The position numbers and the translations under genes are program-made. The notes beneath the pieces were generated by a model that worked only from the letters and a program-made list of their open reading frames with translations, was not told the origin of the DNA and made no database searches. A DNA stretch of 64,000 nt from Hyphomonadaceae bacterium (GTDB lineage Bacteria; Pseudomonadota; Alphaproteobacteria; Caulobacterales; Hyphomonadaceae), in the NCBI GenBank assembly GCA_027485145.1, contig JAIXRO010000034.1, positions 1 through 64,000 of the forward strand. Direction: 5' to 3'. Below are positions 50,706 to 58,170 of the stretch, one piece after another. Position 1 is the stretch's first letter, and each line of letters opens with the position of its first letter.

Positions 50706-50998
50706 GCCGGCACCCTCCCCGCTTTGAGGCGGCGCCGGGCGACCGACACGCCGCCCTTGGACGCGCCGGTGCGGGCGCAGGCCTCCGTGATGGTCAGGCC
50801 CTCGTCGATCACAAGCCGGGCCGCGGCGACGGTATGCGGCGCGGCGCGCAGGCGCGGCGGCGGACGCTTGAGCCCGGACGCCTTGAACCGGTGGTGCAGC
50901 GTGTTCAGGCTGAAGCCGGTATCGGCTGCGACGGCGCGGTAGGTCTCACCCGCAGAGATGCGGATCAGGGCTGCGCGGAGGCGTTCTTCGCGGGTCAA
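50702..50998 (-). CDS. Small phage protein with two HTH-like segments
   Basis: 98 residues. Two helix-turn-helix-like segments are seen: RISAGETYRAVAADTGFSLN and LTITEACARTGASKGGVSVA, resembling Pin/psq-type short repeats. The likely start is a TTG at 50998 in a TTGA overlap with the RuvC-like gene stop; no ATG fits. Regulator by likeness. Confidence 0.62.
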   Translation of the reverse strand: MTREERLRAALIRISAGETYRAVAADTGFSLNTLHHRFKASGLKRPPPRLRAAPHTVAAARLVIDEGLTITEACARTGASKGGVSVARRRLKAGRVPA

Positions 50999-51534
50999 AT
51001 CAGCGCCTCCCCGGCTTCGGCGCCGGCGGCGCGGCGGCGGGCTTCCCAGACCTTGAACTGTTCCGGGTGCCAGTGCTTCACCGCGACGAGCCACACCGCT
51101 GCGGCGTCGGCCTCGTCGTGGCCCTTGGGATCGAAGCCCCAGAGCCTGGCGCGCGGCACGGCCACCTTCTTCGCCTCGGCCGACTTCAGCCCGCCATTCC
51201 CGTAGCAGAGCTTCTTCGCCTCGGTGTTCGAGACCTGGCGGGCCGGAATGTTGCGCCTGGCGCATTCCATTTCGAGGACGCCGGCGAGGCCATACAGCTT
51301 GCGGGCCGTCTCGAGGTTCAGCGCGGCGAACGGCCGGACGGGCTTCTCGAAAGCGACGAGCTTGATCTGGTCGCCTTTGAGGAAACCGTCGAGCCACCGG
51401 CTATGGGCGAGCAACAGCCCGCCGATATCCTCACGAAACGGCGGCAGGCGGAACGACCCGGTTTCCACCGGGCCGCCCGCTTCGCCGATGCACCAGCCCG
51501 AGCACGAGGCCGAGAGATCGAAGGCTGCGATCAC
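50995..51534 (-). CDS. RuvC-like Holliday junction resolvase
   Basis: 179 residues of RNase H fold: AAFDLSASCSGW (Asp6), LVAFEKPVRP (Glu63) and the C-terminal GHDEADAAAVW, the acidic set of phage RuvC-like nucleases. It would resolve branched DNA after recombination or replication before packaging. The start is a GTG in a GTGA overlap with the upstream stop. Confidence 0.8.
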   Translation of the reverse strand: MIAAFDLSASCSGWCIGEAGGPVETGSFRLPPFREDIGGLLLAHSRWLDGFLKGDQIKLVAFEKPVRPFAALNLETARKLYGLAGVLEMECARRNIPARQVSNTEAKKLCYGNGGLKSAEAKKVAVPRARLWGFDPKGHDEADAAAVWLVAVKHWHPEQFKVWEARRRAAGAEAGEALI

Positions 51535-51890
51535 GCGGTCGCCCTCGCGCGTCTCGGCCCCTCTTTCGGTGCGGGCTCTGGCGCCGGCGCGGCCTCGGTC
51601 GGCAGCTGGTCGAAGCCGAGCTGGTTGCCGCCGTGGGTCAGGGCGCGCCAGGCATAGCCCCGGATCGCCTCGTCCTCGATGTCCTGAAACTTGAGCAGCG
51701 TCTTGAAGATCCATTCCGGAGTCGCATGCGACGCGCAGAACTCCTTCAAGTCGGCCTTCTGCTTGCTGGCGATGGCCTTCTTCTTCTCGTTCAGGGTGCG
51801 GTAGCTGTTCATGCCCTCGAACAGCAGGCCCTGCGTGGGCAGCTGCGCCGCGCCGGGCGGCGGGCTCTTGTCGTTGATGTCCTTCGCCAT
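51531..51890 (-). CDS. Phage protein of unknown function
   Basis: 119 residues. A helical core (LNEKKKAIASKQKADLKEFC, PEWIFKTLLKFQDIEDEAIR) and a basic Pro/Ala C terminus. No family recognised. Its stop overlaps the RuvC-like start, so it may belong to the same DNA-processing step. Confidence 0.6.
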   Translation of the reverse strand: MAKDINDKSPPPGAAQLPTQGLLFEGMNSYRTLNEKKKAIASKQKADLKEFCASHATPEWIFKTLLKFQDIEDEAIRGYAWRALTHGGNQLGFDQLPTEAAPAPEPAPKEGPRRARATA

Positions 51891-51934
51891 AAGGCTAGGC
51901 CTCCTATTGTCAGTCGGCGGATTGAATGAGCGGC

Positions 51935-52189
51935 CTAGCGGCCACCCACGCGACGAGGCTCCGCCGGGACGCCTGTCTCGATTTCGTTGAGGGTCTGCGC
52001 GCCGCGGTCAATCAGCGACCAGCCGTCGCGCTGAAGCCCGGTATCGCCCATCCGGCGGCCCAGATCGCGGAGCGCTTCAACCATGCCGATCTGTTGCTCG
52101 GCGCGCTGGCGCCGGCGCGAAACGCGCAGCGTCAGCCATTTGATCCGCAGCCGCATCACCGCCCTTTCAAGGAGTCGCATGATCGTCAC
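51935..52189 (-). CDS. Small basic helical phage protein
   Basis: 84 residues, MRLLERAVMRLRIKWLTLRV then a coiled-coil-like stretch. No family recognised. The GTG at 52189 makes a GTGA overlap with the HNH stop; the ATG at 52180 is an alternative. Confidence 0.5.
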   Translation of the reverse strand: MTIMRLLERAVMRLRIKWLTLRVSRRRQRAEQQIGMVEALRDLGRRMGDTGLQRDGWSLIDRGAQTLNEIETGVPAEPRRVGGR

Positions 52190-52665
52190 GTCAGCCAACC
52201 CCAACTCTTGCCCCGGACAATCAGACTGATGCTCGCCTGACTTACCCGGTAGCCAGTCGCAATCTTGCGCTGCGCTTCGCCGTCGGCTGCGCGCTTTCGA
52301 ATTTCGCGCACATCTGCCTCGGTAAGGACGGCCTGCGAATTTCGGGCGCCCCGGCTCTGCGTGCCGTGAAGCAGCTTATCGGCCTCGTTCTCGGCGCGCG
52401 TGGCCCACCGGATGTGCCTCGGGTTGATGCAGCCCTCGTGACCCTTGCCGCATGAGTGCGCGGCTTGATGCTTGCGGGTGGGCGGGGCGCCATGCGTTCG
52501 CTCACAAACGACACGGGACGCCACCTGTAGGCGGCCGTCGACATAGACCTTGCCCCAGCCCTGCCCGTTGCCCGAAAACGGCCAGCGTATGCACTGGTCG
52601 GTGTCGGCAAGAAGAGCTTGGGCAAGAAACGCGAGGGGTGCGCCGGGCGCCGTTCGTTCATTCAT
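52186..52665 (-). CDS. HNH endonuclease with HTH tail (homing type)
   Basis: 159 residues. HNH_3-like motif: QAAHSCGKGHEGCINPRHIR and WATRAENEADKLLHGTQSRG, followed by a C-terminal helix-turn-helix (GEAQRKIATGYRVSQASISL). This is the usual build of phage homing endonucleases. The start is the ATG at 52665. Confidence 0.8.
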   Translation of the reverse strand: MNERTAPGAPLAFLAQALLADTDQCIRWPFSGNGQGWGKVYVDGRLQVASRVVCERTHGAPPTRKHQAAHSCGKGHEGCINPRHIRWATRAENEADKLLHGTQSRGARNSQAVLTEADVREIRKRAADGEAQRKIATGYRVSQASISLIVRGKSWGWLT

Positions 52666-52837
52666 AGCTGACCTCAAGCAGTTGCCGGGCGTCGCGGGTC
52701 AGGCGTTCAGCCCTCTGACGGAATCGGGTTGCCTTCGCCGCGCAACGCTCCGCGCGCGCCAATGTCAGTCGCGCCTCCCAGCGCCTGACGAAGCTGATGA
52801 AGTTCTTGCTCAGCGGCTCGGATGGCAGCTTTTTCAT
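52658..52837 (-). CDS. Possible small basic protein overlapping the HTH/coiled-coil gene
   Basis: 59 residues starting MKKLPSEPLSKNFISF and continuing as an Arg/Ala-rich helix. It overlaps the 3' part of the 52707-53129 gene in another frame by 131 bases, which weakens the case, but it links the two neighbours by a short overlap with the HNH start. Could be a chance frame. Confidence 0.33.
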   Translation of the reverse strand: MKKLPSEPLSKNFISFVRRWEARLTLARAERCAAKATRFRQRAERLTRDARQLLEVSYE

Positions 52838-53129
52838 TTTCAATTTTCGCCTCCAGTTCAGTAAGTCGGCCAATGGCCATCGCGGGACCGAACGCGCCCT
52901 CAAGCAGCGATCCGAAACCCGACCGCATCAATTGTATGGAGTGCCGGTTCGAGGGGAGTTGGCCCTGCCGCCATCCGGCAACCGTCCGCTCCTCTATCGT
53001 CACGCCCCGGGCCTTAAGTTCGGCGGTTTGCACAGCCCCCGATGGCCAGCGTTGGTGTTGTAGTTTGGCCCATCGGCGGCAGACGATTTGCAGCAGCATT
53101 TCGTCGCCGATTTGGGTGTGGCTTTGCAT
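52707..53129 (-). CDS. Early phage protein with HTH-like and coiled-coil regions
   Basis: 140 residues. The middle (TIEERTVAGWRQGQLPSNRH) reads like a regulator DNA-binding helix pair, and the rest is a coiled coil (ELEAKIENEKAAIRAAEQEL). The ATG at 53129 follows the strong site AAGGAGAT. Second gene of the leftward early unit after the Cro-like gene; perhaps a CII-type activator. Confidence 0.6.
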   Translation of the reverse strand: MQSHTQIGDEMLLQIVCRRWAKLQHQRWPSGAVQTAELKARGVTIEERTVAGWRQGQLPSNRHSIQLMRSGFGSLLEGAFGPAMAIGRLTELEAKIENEKAAIRAAEQELHQLRQALGGATDIGARGALRGEGNPIPSEG

Positions 53130-53168
53130 GTGCGATCTCCTTCATGGTTTCCGGAGGAAGGAGGCCGG

Positions 53169-53348
53169 ATGCAGCGATGTGAGGAACTTCAACAGGAGGC
53201 CGCGGACTTTGAACGGGTGGCGGCTTTCCTGTTCGCGGAGGCGATGCGAAAGCGCGCCCTCGCCAGAGAGATTGAAAGGATCGGCAGGGCGGAGGACGCC
53301 ACTGGGAGGAAACCGAACCCTCCGCCCTGCCTGACCGGCGACGCTTAG
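53169..53348 (+). CDS. 59-residue coiled-coil protein on the opposite strand
   Basis: Begins MQRCEELQQEAADFERVAAF and continues as a charged helix. It has a strong ribosome-binding site (AAGGAGG, 6 bases before the ATG) but lies antisense between two leftward genes. It could be expressed in the lysogen. A leftward frame on the other strand (53393-53142) is less protein-like. Confidence 0.45.
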   Translation: MQRCEELQQEAADFERVAAFLFAEAMRKRALAREIERIGRAEDATGRKPNPPPCLTGDA

Positions 53349-53389
53349 CGCCCGCCGCCGGTGTCTTGTGGGGATCGTGCGCAGGCGCG

Positions 53390-53611
53390 TCATGGGGTGG
53401 CCTCGGCGCCGTGCTCAGGCGCCAGCTTGTCCATCGCTTTTTCAATGGCATGGAGACGGTCGAGCGTTTCCTTGATGCGCTGGGAGGGCTTCTCCTTGCG
53501 CATGTGGTCGAGCGTGGTGAGCGGGATGTCCGTCTCGCGCGCAATCGCCGTAAGGGTGAATTTCTTGTCTTCGATGCCTTTGCGAAGGCGGGAGAGGATG
53601 TCGTGTGCCAT
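53390..53611 (-). CDS. Cro-like repressor
   Basis: 73 residues with a lambda-type helix-turn-helix (KKFTLTAIARETDIPLTTLD) and a short dimer tail. First gene of the leftward transcript and divergent from the CI gene, the place of Cro. The ATG lies about 7 bases after the -10 element of its promoter, so the message may be leaderless. Confidence 0.75.
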   Translation of the reverse strand: MAHDILSRLRKGIEDKKFTLTAIARETDIPLTTLDHMRKEKPSQRIKETLDRLHAIEKAMDKLAPEHGAEATP

Positions 53612-53618
53612 GCCTTGG

Positions 53619-53646
53619 GATAATACGACACATCGTATTTCGTCAA
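53619..53646 (-). promoter_or_regulatory. Leftward early promoter (cro promoter) with embedded operator
   Basis: Minus strand -35 TTGACG (53646-53641), 16-base spacer, -10 ATTATC (53624-53619). The spacer is almost filled by the operator ATACGA-CACA-TCGTAT (53623-53638). The same arrangement recurs at the 55.3-kb promoter. Confidence 0.65.
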
Positions 53647-53695
53647 CAGGAATTACGACACCTCATAGATGACCGCGCCGTACTAAACTTCGTAA
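53622..53695. promoter_or_regulatory. CI/Cro operator cluster (three sites)
   Basis: O1 at 53622-53639 is a perfect inverted repeat with 7-bp arms AATACGA / TCGTATT. O2 at about 53653-53668 (TTACGA-CACC-TCATAG) and O3 at about 53680-53695 (GTACTA-AACT-TCGTAA) match with one main mismatch per site. The three lie between the divergent Cro-like and CI genes, as in lambda OR. O3 covers the likely -10 (TAAGAT) of the CI promoter. Confidence 0.65.
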
Positions 53696-53704
53696 GATTG
53701 TGGA

Positions 53705-54313
53705 ATGACGTACGAATCGGACGACGACCTACGCGAAGCCATCAAGAAAGCCGGCGTCCAGAAGGTCGCCGCCCGGGCCAAAGTACCCGTCACGACGCTT
53801 TACAGCTTCACCGGCGGCAAGGCGAAACGGATGCTCTCGGACACAGAGCGAAAGGTGCTGAAGGCGCTGGCCGATATGGCGCCCGAGATCGCCGCCGTGA
53901 AGGAAGAGTTCCAGCCCGTTCCAATCTACGACATCCGCGCCTCCGCCGGCGCGGGCGCGCTGGTCGAGGACGGCGCCCCGTCGGGGTATCAGCCCTACCG
54001 GCTGCAGGAGATTTCGCGCTGGAACTTCGACGATCTGGCCGTGATCCAGGTCGGCGGCGACTCGATGTGGGAGACCCTGCACGACGGCGACAAGGTGCTG
54101 GTGAACCGGGGCGAGCGCCGGATCGTCAAGCCGGGGATCTACATCCTTGCCTATGAGGGTGAGCTGCTTGTGAAGCGCTGCCAGCGCAACCTGAACGACG
54201 GCTCGGTGATGGTCTCGTCGGATAACCCGGCCTATCAGTCCTTCATCGTTGACGACGCCGAGCGACTCGACGTGATCGGGCGGGTCGTCTGGATCGGGCG
54301 GGCGCTGGGGTGA
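53705..54313 (+). CDS. CI-type repressor, LexA/S24 peptidase family
   Basis: 202 residues. The N-terminal HTH contains GVQKVAARAKVPVTTLYSFT. The C-terminal S24 domain has the catalytic serine in GGDSMWETLHDGD (Ser120) and lysine in ELLVKRCQR (Lys157), with Ala-Gly bonds in the linker RASAGAGAL as cleavage sites. RecA-stimulated self-cleavage is therefore expected, making the prophage SOS-inducible. It has no visible ribosome-binding site and may be leaderless. Confidence 0.9.
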   Translation: MTYESDDDLREAIKKAGVQKVAARAKVPVTTLYSFTGGKAKRMLSDTERKVLKALADMAPEIAAVKEEFQPVPIYDIRASAGAGALVEDGAPSGYQPYRLQEISRWNFDDLAVIQVGGDSMWETLHDGDKVLVNRGERRIVKPGIYILAYEGELLVKRCQRNLNDGSVMVSSDNPAYQSFIVDDAERLDVIGRVVWIGRALG

Positions 54314-54567
54314 TCACAACCGACGATCTTTACGACGCTATCAACATGCTTTCGGGGTCGATCTACACGGTGCTTAGCGATCTCGATCCGGCAGCCGGGG
54401 CGCGAATTCTTGTGTTTTGGCGGGACAGCGGGTCACGCGTCCTTGAACAGATCGCGAGGAACATTGAAGACGCCGGGCGAGCGCCCGAAGCCGCTCGCGC
54501 AGGGTTCCTTGTAATTGACGGCGGCAAGGGCACAGAAGAACAGGCCCCTGACCCCGAGCAATCCTGA
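54310..54567 (+). CDS. Small protein co-transcribed with CI
   Basis: 85 residues, MITTDDLYDAINMLSGSIY; no family recognised. The start is a GTG in a GTGA overlap with the CI stop, so it is lysogen-expressed. It may be an immunity or exclusion factor, but nothing in the sequence proves it. Confidence 0.6.
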   Translation: MITTDDLYDAINMLSGSIYTVLSDLDPAAGARILVFWRDSGSRVLEQIARNIEDAGRAPEAARAGFLVIDGGKGTEEQAPDPEQS

Positions 54568-54694
54568 TCGCTCGCGTGACACCCTCGTCCACGGCCCGCC
54601 GGATTTCGTCGTTCGAGCACCTCAGCTTGGCCTTGCCCGCCTCGCCCGCCTCCCGCAGCCGCGCAATGAACTCTGAATCGTCTTTGTCGCTCAT
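54539..54694 (-). pseudogene. Relic joining both ends of a tape-measure gene
   Basis: On the minus strand 52 residues read DDSEFIARLREAGEAGKAKL followed directly by DEIRRAVDEGVTRAIRIARG. The first part matches residues 12-31 of the tape measure at 28782-32144 (13 of 20 identical), the second matches residues 1087-1107 (14 of 21). About 1050 residues are missing between them. The frame stays open to 54374 but the rest has no likeness. It overlaps the plus-strand gene at 54310-54567. Confidence 0.6.
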
Positions 54695-54736
54695 GCCCCC
54701 ACCCTACCCACCGGGCGGAGGGCGGGGATTTAGCGG

Positions 54737-55183
54737 TTACTGACCAGCTAGAGACTGCATCGCGACGACGCCGATAACCACCAGCACGAAGGCAACAATT
54801 GTAATCCCCAAGACGGCCTTTGCGTTATCCGCCGTCGGTTCGCGTGATGGTCCTTGGGCAGCTGGTGAGCCCGTCTCGGCTGAAGCAGGCGTCACCGCTG
54901 AGGCAGGCGTCACCAAAGTCACCTCACCCGCTCGCCATGCCGCGTCAAAGGCGATCCGTCTGATCTCGCGCAAGACAAAGCTGATCGCCAATATCGAGAC
55001 ACCGATCTGAAGTGCGGCCGCGCCGGCCAGTATCCAAGCAAGAGAGAACTCTTGATCGTTGATCCCGACGTACAGTCCTATAACTCCAAGCACGGACAAC
55101 AGCAGCCCGAAACCTACGCCGCCGCCCTGATGTTCTTCGGGCAACTCAGGCCGCCGCCAGATGTATCTCGCCGGTCCCGCCAT
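54737..55183 (-). CDS. Membrane protein of the immunity region
   Basis: 148 residues with three hydrophobic segments (about 23-43, 48-70 and 122-144) and an Ala/Pro/Thr linker containing a VTPASA duplication. It lies alone on the minus strand between the CI unit and the 55.3-kb promoter. This position is typical for lysogenic conversion or superinfection-exclusion genes; no family recognised. Confidence 0.6.
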   Translation of the reverse strand: MAGPARYIWRRPELPEEHQGGGVGFGLLLSVLGVIGLYVGINDQEFSLAWILAGAAALQIGVSILAISFVLREIRRIAFDAAWRAGEVTLVTPASAVTPASAETGSPAAQGPSREPTADNAKAVLGITIVAFVLVVIGVVAMQSLAGQ

Positions 55184-55270
55184 GCATCGCACCCCTCTGG
55201 CTTTTGACCACGTTTAACCGAGGCAACCCTAGCGTCAATCGGCTCCCGCAAACGTGGCGCAGACAAAAGA

Positions 55271-55320
55271 TTACGATTCTTCGTTTTTGGTGTTGACTGA
55301 AATACGATGCTTCGTATAGC
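55271..55320 (+). promoter_or_regulatory. Rightward early promoter with two CI-type operators (PL analogue)
   Basis: -35 TTGACT (55293-55298), 16-base spacer, -10 TATAGC (55315-55320). The operator ATACGA-TGCT-TCGTAT (55302-55317) fills the spacer and a weaker site TTACGA-TTCT-TCGTTT (55271-55286) lies just upstream. Both share half sites with the operator cluster at 53.6 kb. Confidence 0.75.
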
Positions 55321-55347
55321 GTGCTTTCAACCAACAGGGAGAAAGCA

Positions 55348-55482
55348 ATGCCCCTACCACTGATCCTCTCCGCCGGGCACCTCGCCCTCCGCCTTGCCCT
55401 CGGGCCTCGCCCGTTGGCGCGCATGGGCCTCGGCCTTGCCGCCTTCGCCGCCAGCGCGGTGATCAATCGGAGGGCATCGTGA
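55348..55482 (+). CDS. 44-residue protein, first gene of the rightward early operon
   Basis: MPLPLILSAGHLALRLALGP then a second hydrophobic stretch. A ribosome-binding site (AGGGAGA) precedes the ATG, and the stop overlaps the next start (TGATG). Short amphipathic or membrane peptide; no family known. Confidence 0.55.
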   Translation: MPLPLILSAGHLALRLALGPRPLARMGLGLAAFAASAVINRRAS

Positions 55483-55691
55483 TGGCTGCCGCTCCCCGCC
55501 TCGCCCACCCGCCCCGCGTCACGCCGGAAGCCTTCGCGGCGGCCTGCAGCACGGTCAGCCGCTTCATCAATGACCCGGAGACCGGCTGGGACGAGGCGCG
55601 CGGCGATCAGGTCGAAGCCCAGCTCAAGCAGTGGCGGCTCGATCTTCAGGCGGCCGCCTATCACGCCGCATGCGACGCGGAGAAGAGCTGA
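55482..55691 (+). CDS. Small helical phage protein
   Basis: 69 residues, MAAAPRLAHPPRVTPEAFAA; helical, acidic, no family recognised. GGAGG lies 8 bases before the ATG. Second gene of the early rightward operon, sharing a base with both neighbours. Confidence 0.6.
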   Translation: MAAAPRLAHPPRVTPEAFAAACSTVSRFINDPETGWDEARGDQVEAQLKQWRLDLQAAAYHAACDAEKS

Positions 55692-55876
55692 TGCTTGACC
55701 CGAACCAGGCCCGCGCCGCCGCAATCCTAGCCGACGAGGAAGCCCTGACGCGCGCGGCCCGCGCCCAGCTTGACGCGGTTGTCCTCATCGTCATCGCCAA
55801 ACTTGAGGGCCTGCCGGAGCCCGAGGAAGCGCGCCGGATCATCACCGCTCTGCCTGCGGAGTATCCCGATGCTTAA
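55691..55876 (+). CDS. Small phage protein of unknown function
   Basis: 61 residues, two helices (NQARAAAILADEEALTRAAR, LDAVVLIVIAKLEGLPEPEE). No family recognised. The start shares one base with the previous stop (TGATG) and its end overlaps the next gene by 8 bases. Confidence 0.58.
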   Translation: MLDPNQARAAAILADEEALTRAARAQLDAVVLIVIAKLEGLPEPEEARRIITALPAEYPDA

Positions 55877-56114
55877 GCCGAAACGCCTCTCCGCCCTCGG
55901 CCAGGAACGCCTCGACTTTGCCCGCGAGCGGCTGATCGGCGCCTATCGCCTGAAGGCTTTCGCCGAGGCCGCCGGGGTCAAGTCGCCCGTCGCCCCCGAC
56001 GCCTTCCGCCAGCTGGAACGCGACGTGGAGCGCGCCCGGCAGGGCAAGACGATCATCTCATTTGATGCCCTCGGAGGCCGGGGGCTCTGGGCAAAACGGA
56101 AGGAAACTGCATGA
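55869..56114 (+). CDS. Small basic phage protein
   Basis: 81 residues, MLKPKRLSALGQERLDFARE, helical and basic, no family recognised. It overlaps the RecE-like gene start by 4 bases, so it may serve the recombination module. Confidence 0.58.
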   Translation: MLKPKRLSALGQERLDFARERLIGAYRLKAFAEAAGVKSPVAPDAFRQLERDVERARQGKTIISFDALGGRGLWAKRKETA

Positions 56115-57040
56115 CCCGCGAAGCCTTTGGAATGCCGATCCGCACACTGAGCGATGGCGATCAGATCACCGAGAACGGGCTCTACGATATCTCGATGGCG
56201 GACTATCACGGCCGCACCGATCTCTGCGACGGCCCGTCGATCTCGAACAGCCGCCTGCGGATGATCGAACGCTGCCCGGAGAAGTACCGCGCGCAGGTCG
56301 ATGACGACGACAGCGACGATACGCAGGCCCAGACCTTCGGGCGCATGGCGCATACGCTCTGCATCGAGGGCCGGTTTCCGAGCGACGTGATCATCAGTCC
56401 CTACGACGACTTCCGCACGAAGGAAGCGCAGGCATGGAAGGCCGAGCAGGTCGCCAAGGGCTTGTCCGTTTTCAAGCGGGCCGAGATCGACGACGTGTAC
56501 GGCATGGCCGAGCGCCTGTCCCGCGAGCCGATGGTCCGCGACGGACTGTTCGGCGGACCGCTGGAAGTCTCGGTCATCGCCCGCGATCCGAAGACCGGGA
56601 TCTGGATCAAGGCCCGCCCCGATAGTCTGCCCACGGACACGATCTGGGGCGACTACAAGACCGTGCGCAGCGCGGAGCCGGATTACATCAGCCGGGCCAT
56701 TCTTGACTACGGCTATCACTGCCAGGCCGCGCTTTCCGCCGAGGCCATTGCCTTGGCCTGCCGGCGCGCGATGGAGAGCTTCGTGCTGGTCTGTCAGGAA
56801 AAGAAGAAGCCCTACACCGTCACCATCGCCGCGATCTCGGACGCGGCCATCGAATGGGGCGCGCGCCAGAACCGGCTCGCCCTGAACCGCCTTGAGCACT
56901 GCCTGAAGACGAACGACTGGCCCGGCTATGCCGATGGCCCGGTCACGGTCGGCCTGCCCGCGTTCGAAATGAAGCGGCTCAAGGATCACGACGCCCTCTT
57001 CCCCACCGTCCCCAGCTTGAAGGAGCTAGCCAATGCCTGA
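56111..57040 (+). CDS. RecE-like exonuclease (PD-(D/E)XK)
   Basis: 309 residues. The nuclease core can be read as GRMAHTLCIEG (His81), PLEVSV (Glu152), KARPDSL (Asp170), GDYKTV (Asp181 and Lys183) and YGYHCQAALS (Gln205), the order of phage RecE/exonuclease VIII-type enzymes. It would chew 5' ends to make single strands for the RecT protein encoded 1.1 kb on. Confidence 0.85.
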   Translation: MTREAFGMPIRTLSDGDQITENGLYDISMADYHGRTDLCDGPSISNSRLRMIERCPEKYRAQVDDDDSDDTQAQTFGRMAHTLCIEGRFPSDVIISPYDDFRTKEAQAWKAEQVAKGLSVFKRAEIDDVYGMAERLSREPMVRDGLFGGPLEVSVIARDPKTGIWIKARPDSLPTDTIWGDYKTVRSAEPDYISRAILDYGYHCQAALSAEAIALACRRAMESFVLVCQEKKKPYTVTIAAISDAAIEWGARQNRLALNRLEHCLKTNDWPGYADGPVTVGLPAFEMKRLKDHDALFPTVPSLKELANA

Positions 57041-58145
57041 CACCATCACCCATCCCGTTGCCGAGGCCGCGCCCGGCCATAACTCCGCCGCCGTTGGCGA
57101 AATGATCGACGCCGATCCGGCGGTGATCTTCCGCGACCCGGACCTCGTGCCCGCGCTGTTCTCCGAGATCGAGACGTCGATCGATGCTCTGACCCCGGAC
57201 GTTTCGACCGAGGTGGGACGCAAGGCCATCGCCTCTCTGGCCTATGGCATCGCCAAGACGAAGACCCGGCTCGATGCGGCCGGCAAGGCGCTGAACGAGG
57301 ATCACCGCGCCGCGATCGGCAAGGTCGATGCGGTGCGCAAGACGGTTCGCGACCGCCTCGACGAACTACGAGACCAGGCACGCGCGCCGCTCACGGAATG
57401 GGAAACCGCCGAAGACGCGCGGGAGAAGCGGATCGCCGACACCTTGTCGCGACTCGAGTACGCCGCGCGGCCCGCTGCCGGCGCAGACTCGACCGAGCTG
57501 GCGCACAACATCCGGGCGGTTGAGGCCGTCACGATCGACGAGCCGACCTTCCGCAACCGCGTTGCCGAAGTGACAATGGTCCGGGACCGCGTCCTTGCCA
57601 CCCTACGCGCCGCCCATGTCAACGCGGTGAAGGCCGAAGAGGCGCAGGCCGAACTTGCCCGGATCAAAGCCGAACAGGCCGAGAAGGATCGTGTCGAAGC
57701 CGAGGCACGGGCGACGGCCGCCGCCGAGGCGGAACGGCAGCGCCTAGCCGAAGCCGAACGCCAGCGGGAAGCCGCTGCGTTGAAGGCCGCCGAGGATCGC
57801 GCCGCAGCTGATGCAAAGGCGAAAGCCGAGAAGGAAGCGAGCGCCGCCCGCGAGCGCGAGCGCAAGGCCGCGCAGGCAAAGATCGATGCAGCCGAAGCGG
57901 AACGTAAAGCCGCCGCCGACGCGCTGGCCGCAAAGGAGCGGGCCGACGCAGAGGCGAAGCGCAAGGCCGATGCCGAAGCCGCCGAGGCCAAACGCAGGGC
58001 CGCCGATCAGGCCCACCGTGAGCGGATCGTCGCCAACGCTGTCGATGCCCTGATCCGCCACACCAGCCTGACCGACGAGCAGGCCCGCAGCGCGGTCCTC
58101 GCCATCGCCGCGGGCCAGGTGCCCGCGCTTTCCATCACCTTCTGA
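57033..58145 (+). CDS. Coiled-coil protein of the recombination module
   Basis: 370 residues. Residues 60-200 are helical with KTKTRLDAAGKALNEDHRAA; residues 200-330 are an extreme Ala/Glu/Lys/Arg coiled coil; the end is a small globular domain (AHRERIVANAVDALIRHTSL). It lies between the RecE-like and RecT genes, as similar long coiled-coil genes do in other RecET phages. Its function is not known. Confidence 0.72.
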   Translation: MPDTITHPVAEAAPGHNSAAVGEMIDADPAVIFRDPDLVPALFSEIETSIDALTPDVSTEVGRKAIASLAYGIAKTKTRLDAAGKALNEDHRAAIGKVDAVRKTVRDRLDELRDQARAPLTEWETAEDAREKRIADTLSRLEYAARPAAGADSTELAHNIRAVEAVTIDEPTFRNRVAEVTMVRDRVLATLRAAHVNAVKAEEAQAELARIKAEQAEKDRVEAEARATAAAEAERQRLAEAERQREAAALKAAEDRAAADAKAKAEKEASAARERERKAAQAKIDAAEAERKAAADALAAKERADAEAKRKADAEAAEAKRRAADQAHRERIVANAVDALIRHTSLTDEQARSAVLAIAAGQVPALSITF

Positions 58146-58170
58146 CCTGACCCGAGAAAGGGATCACACC

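Noticed and set aside
53142-53393. Minus-strand 83-residue gene after the Cro-like gene
   Set aside because: It has an ATGA overlap with the Cro stop, but the product is an Arg/Pro-rich shadow of the more protein-like plus-strand frame at 53169-53348.
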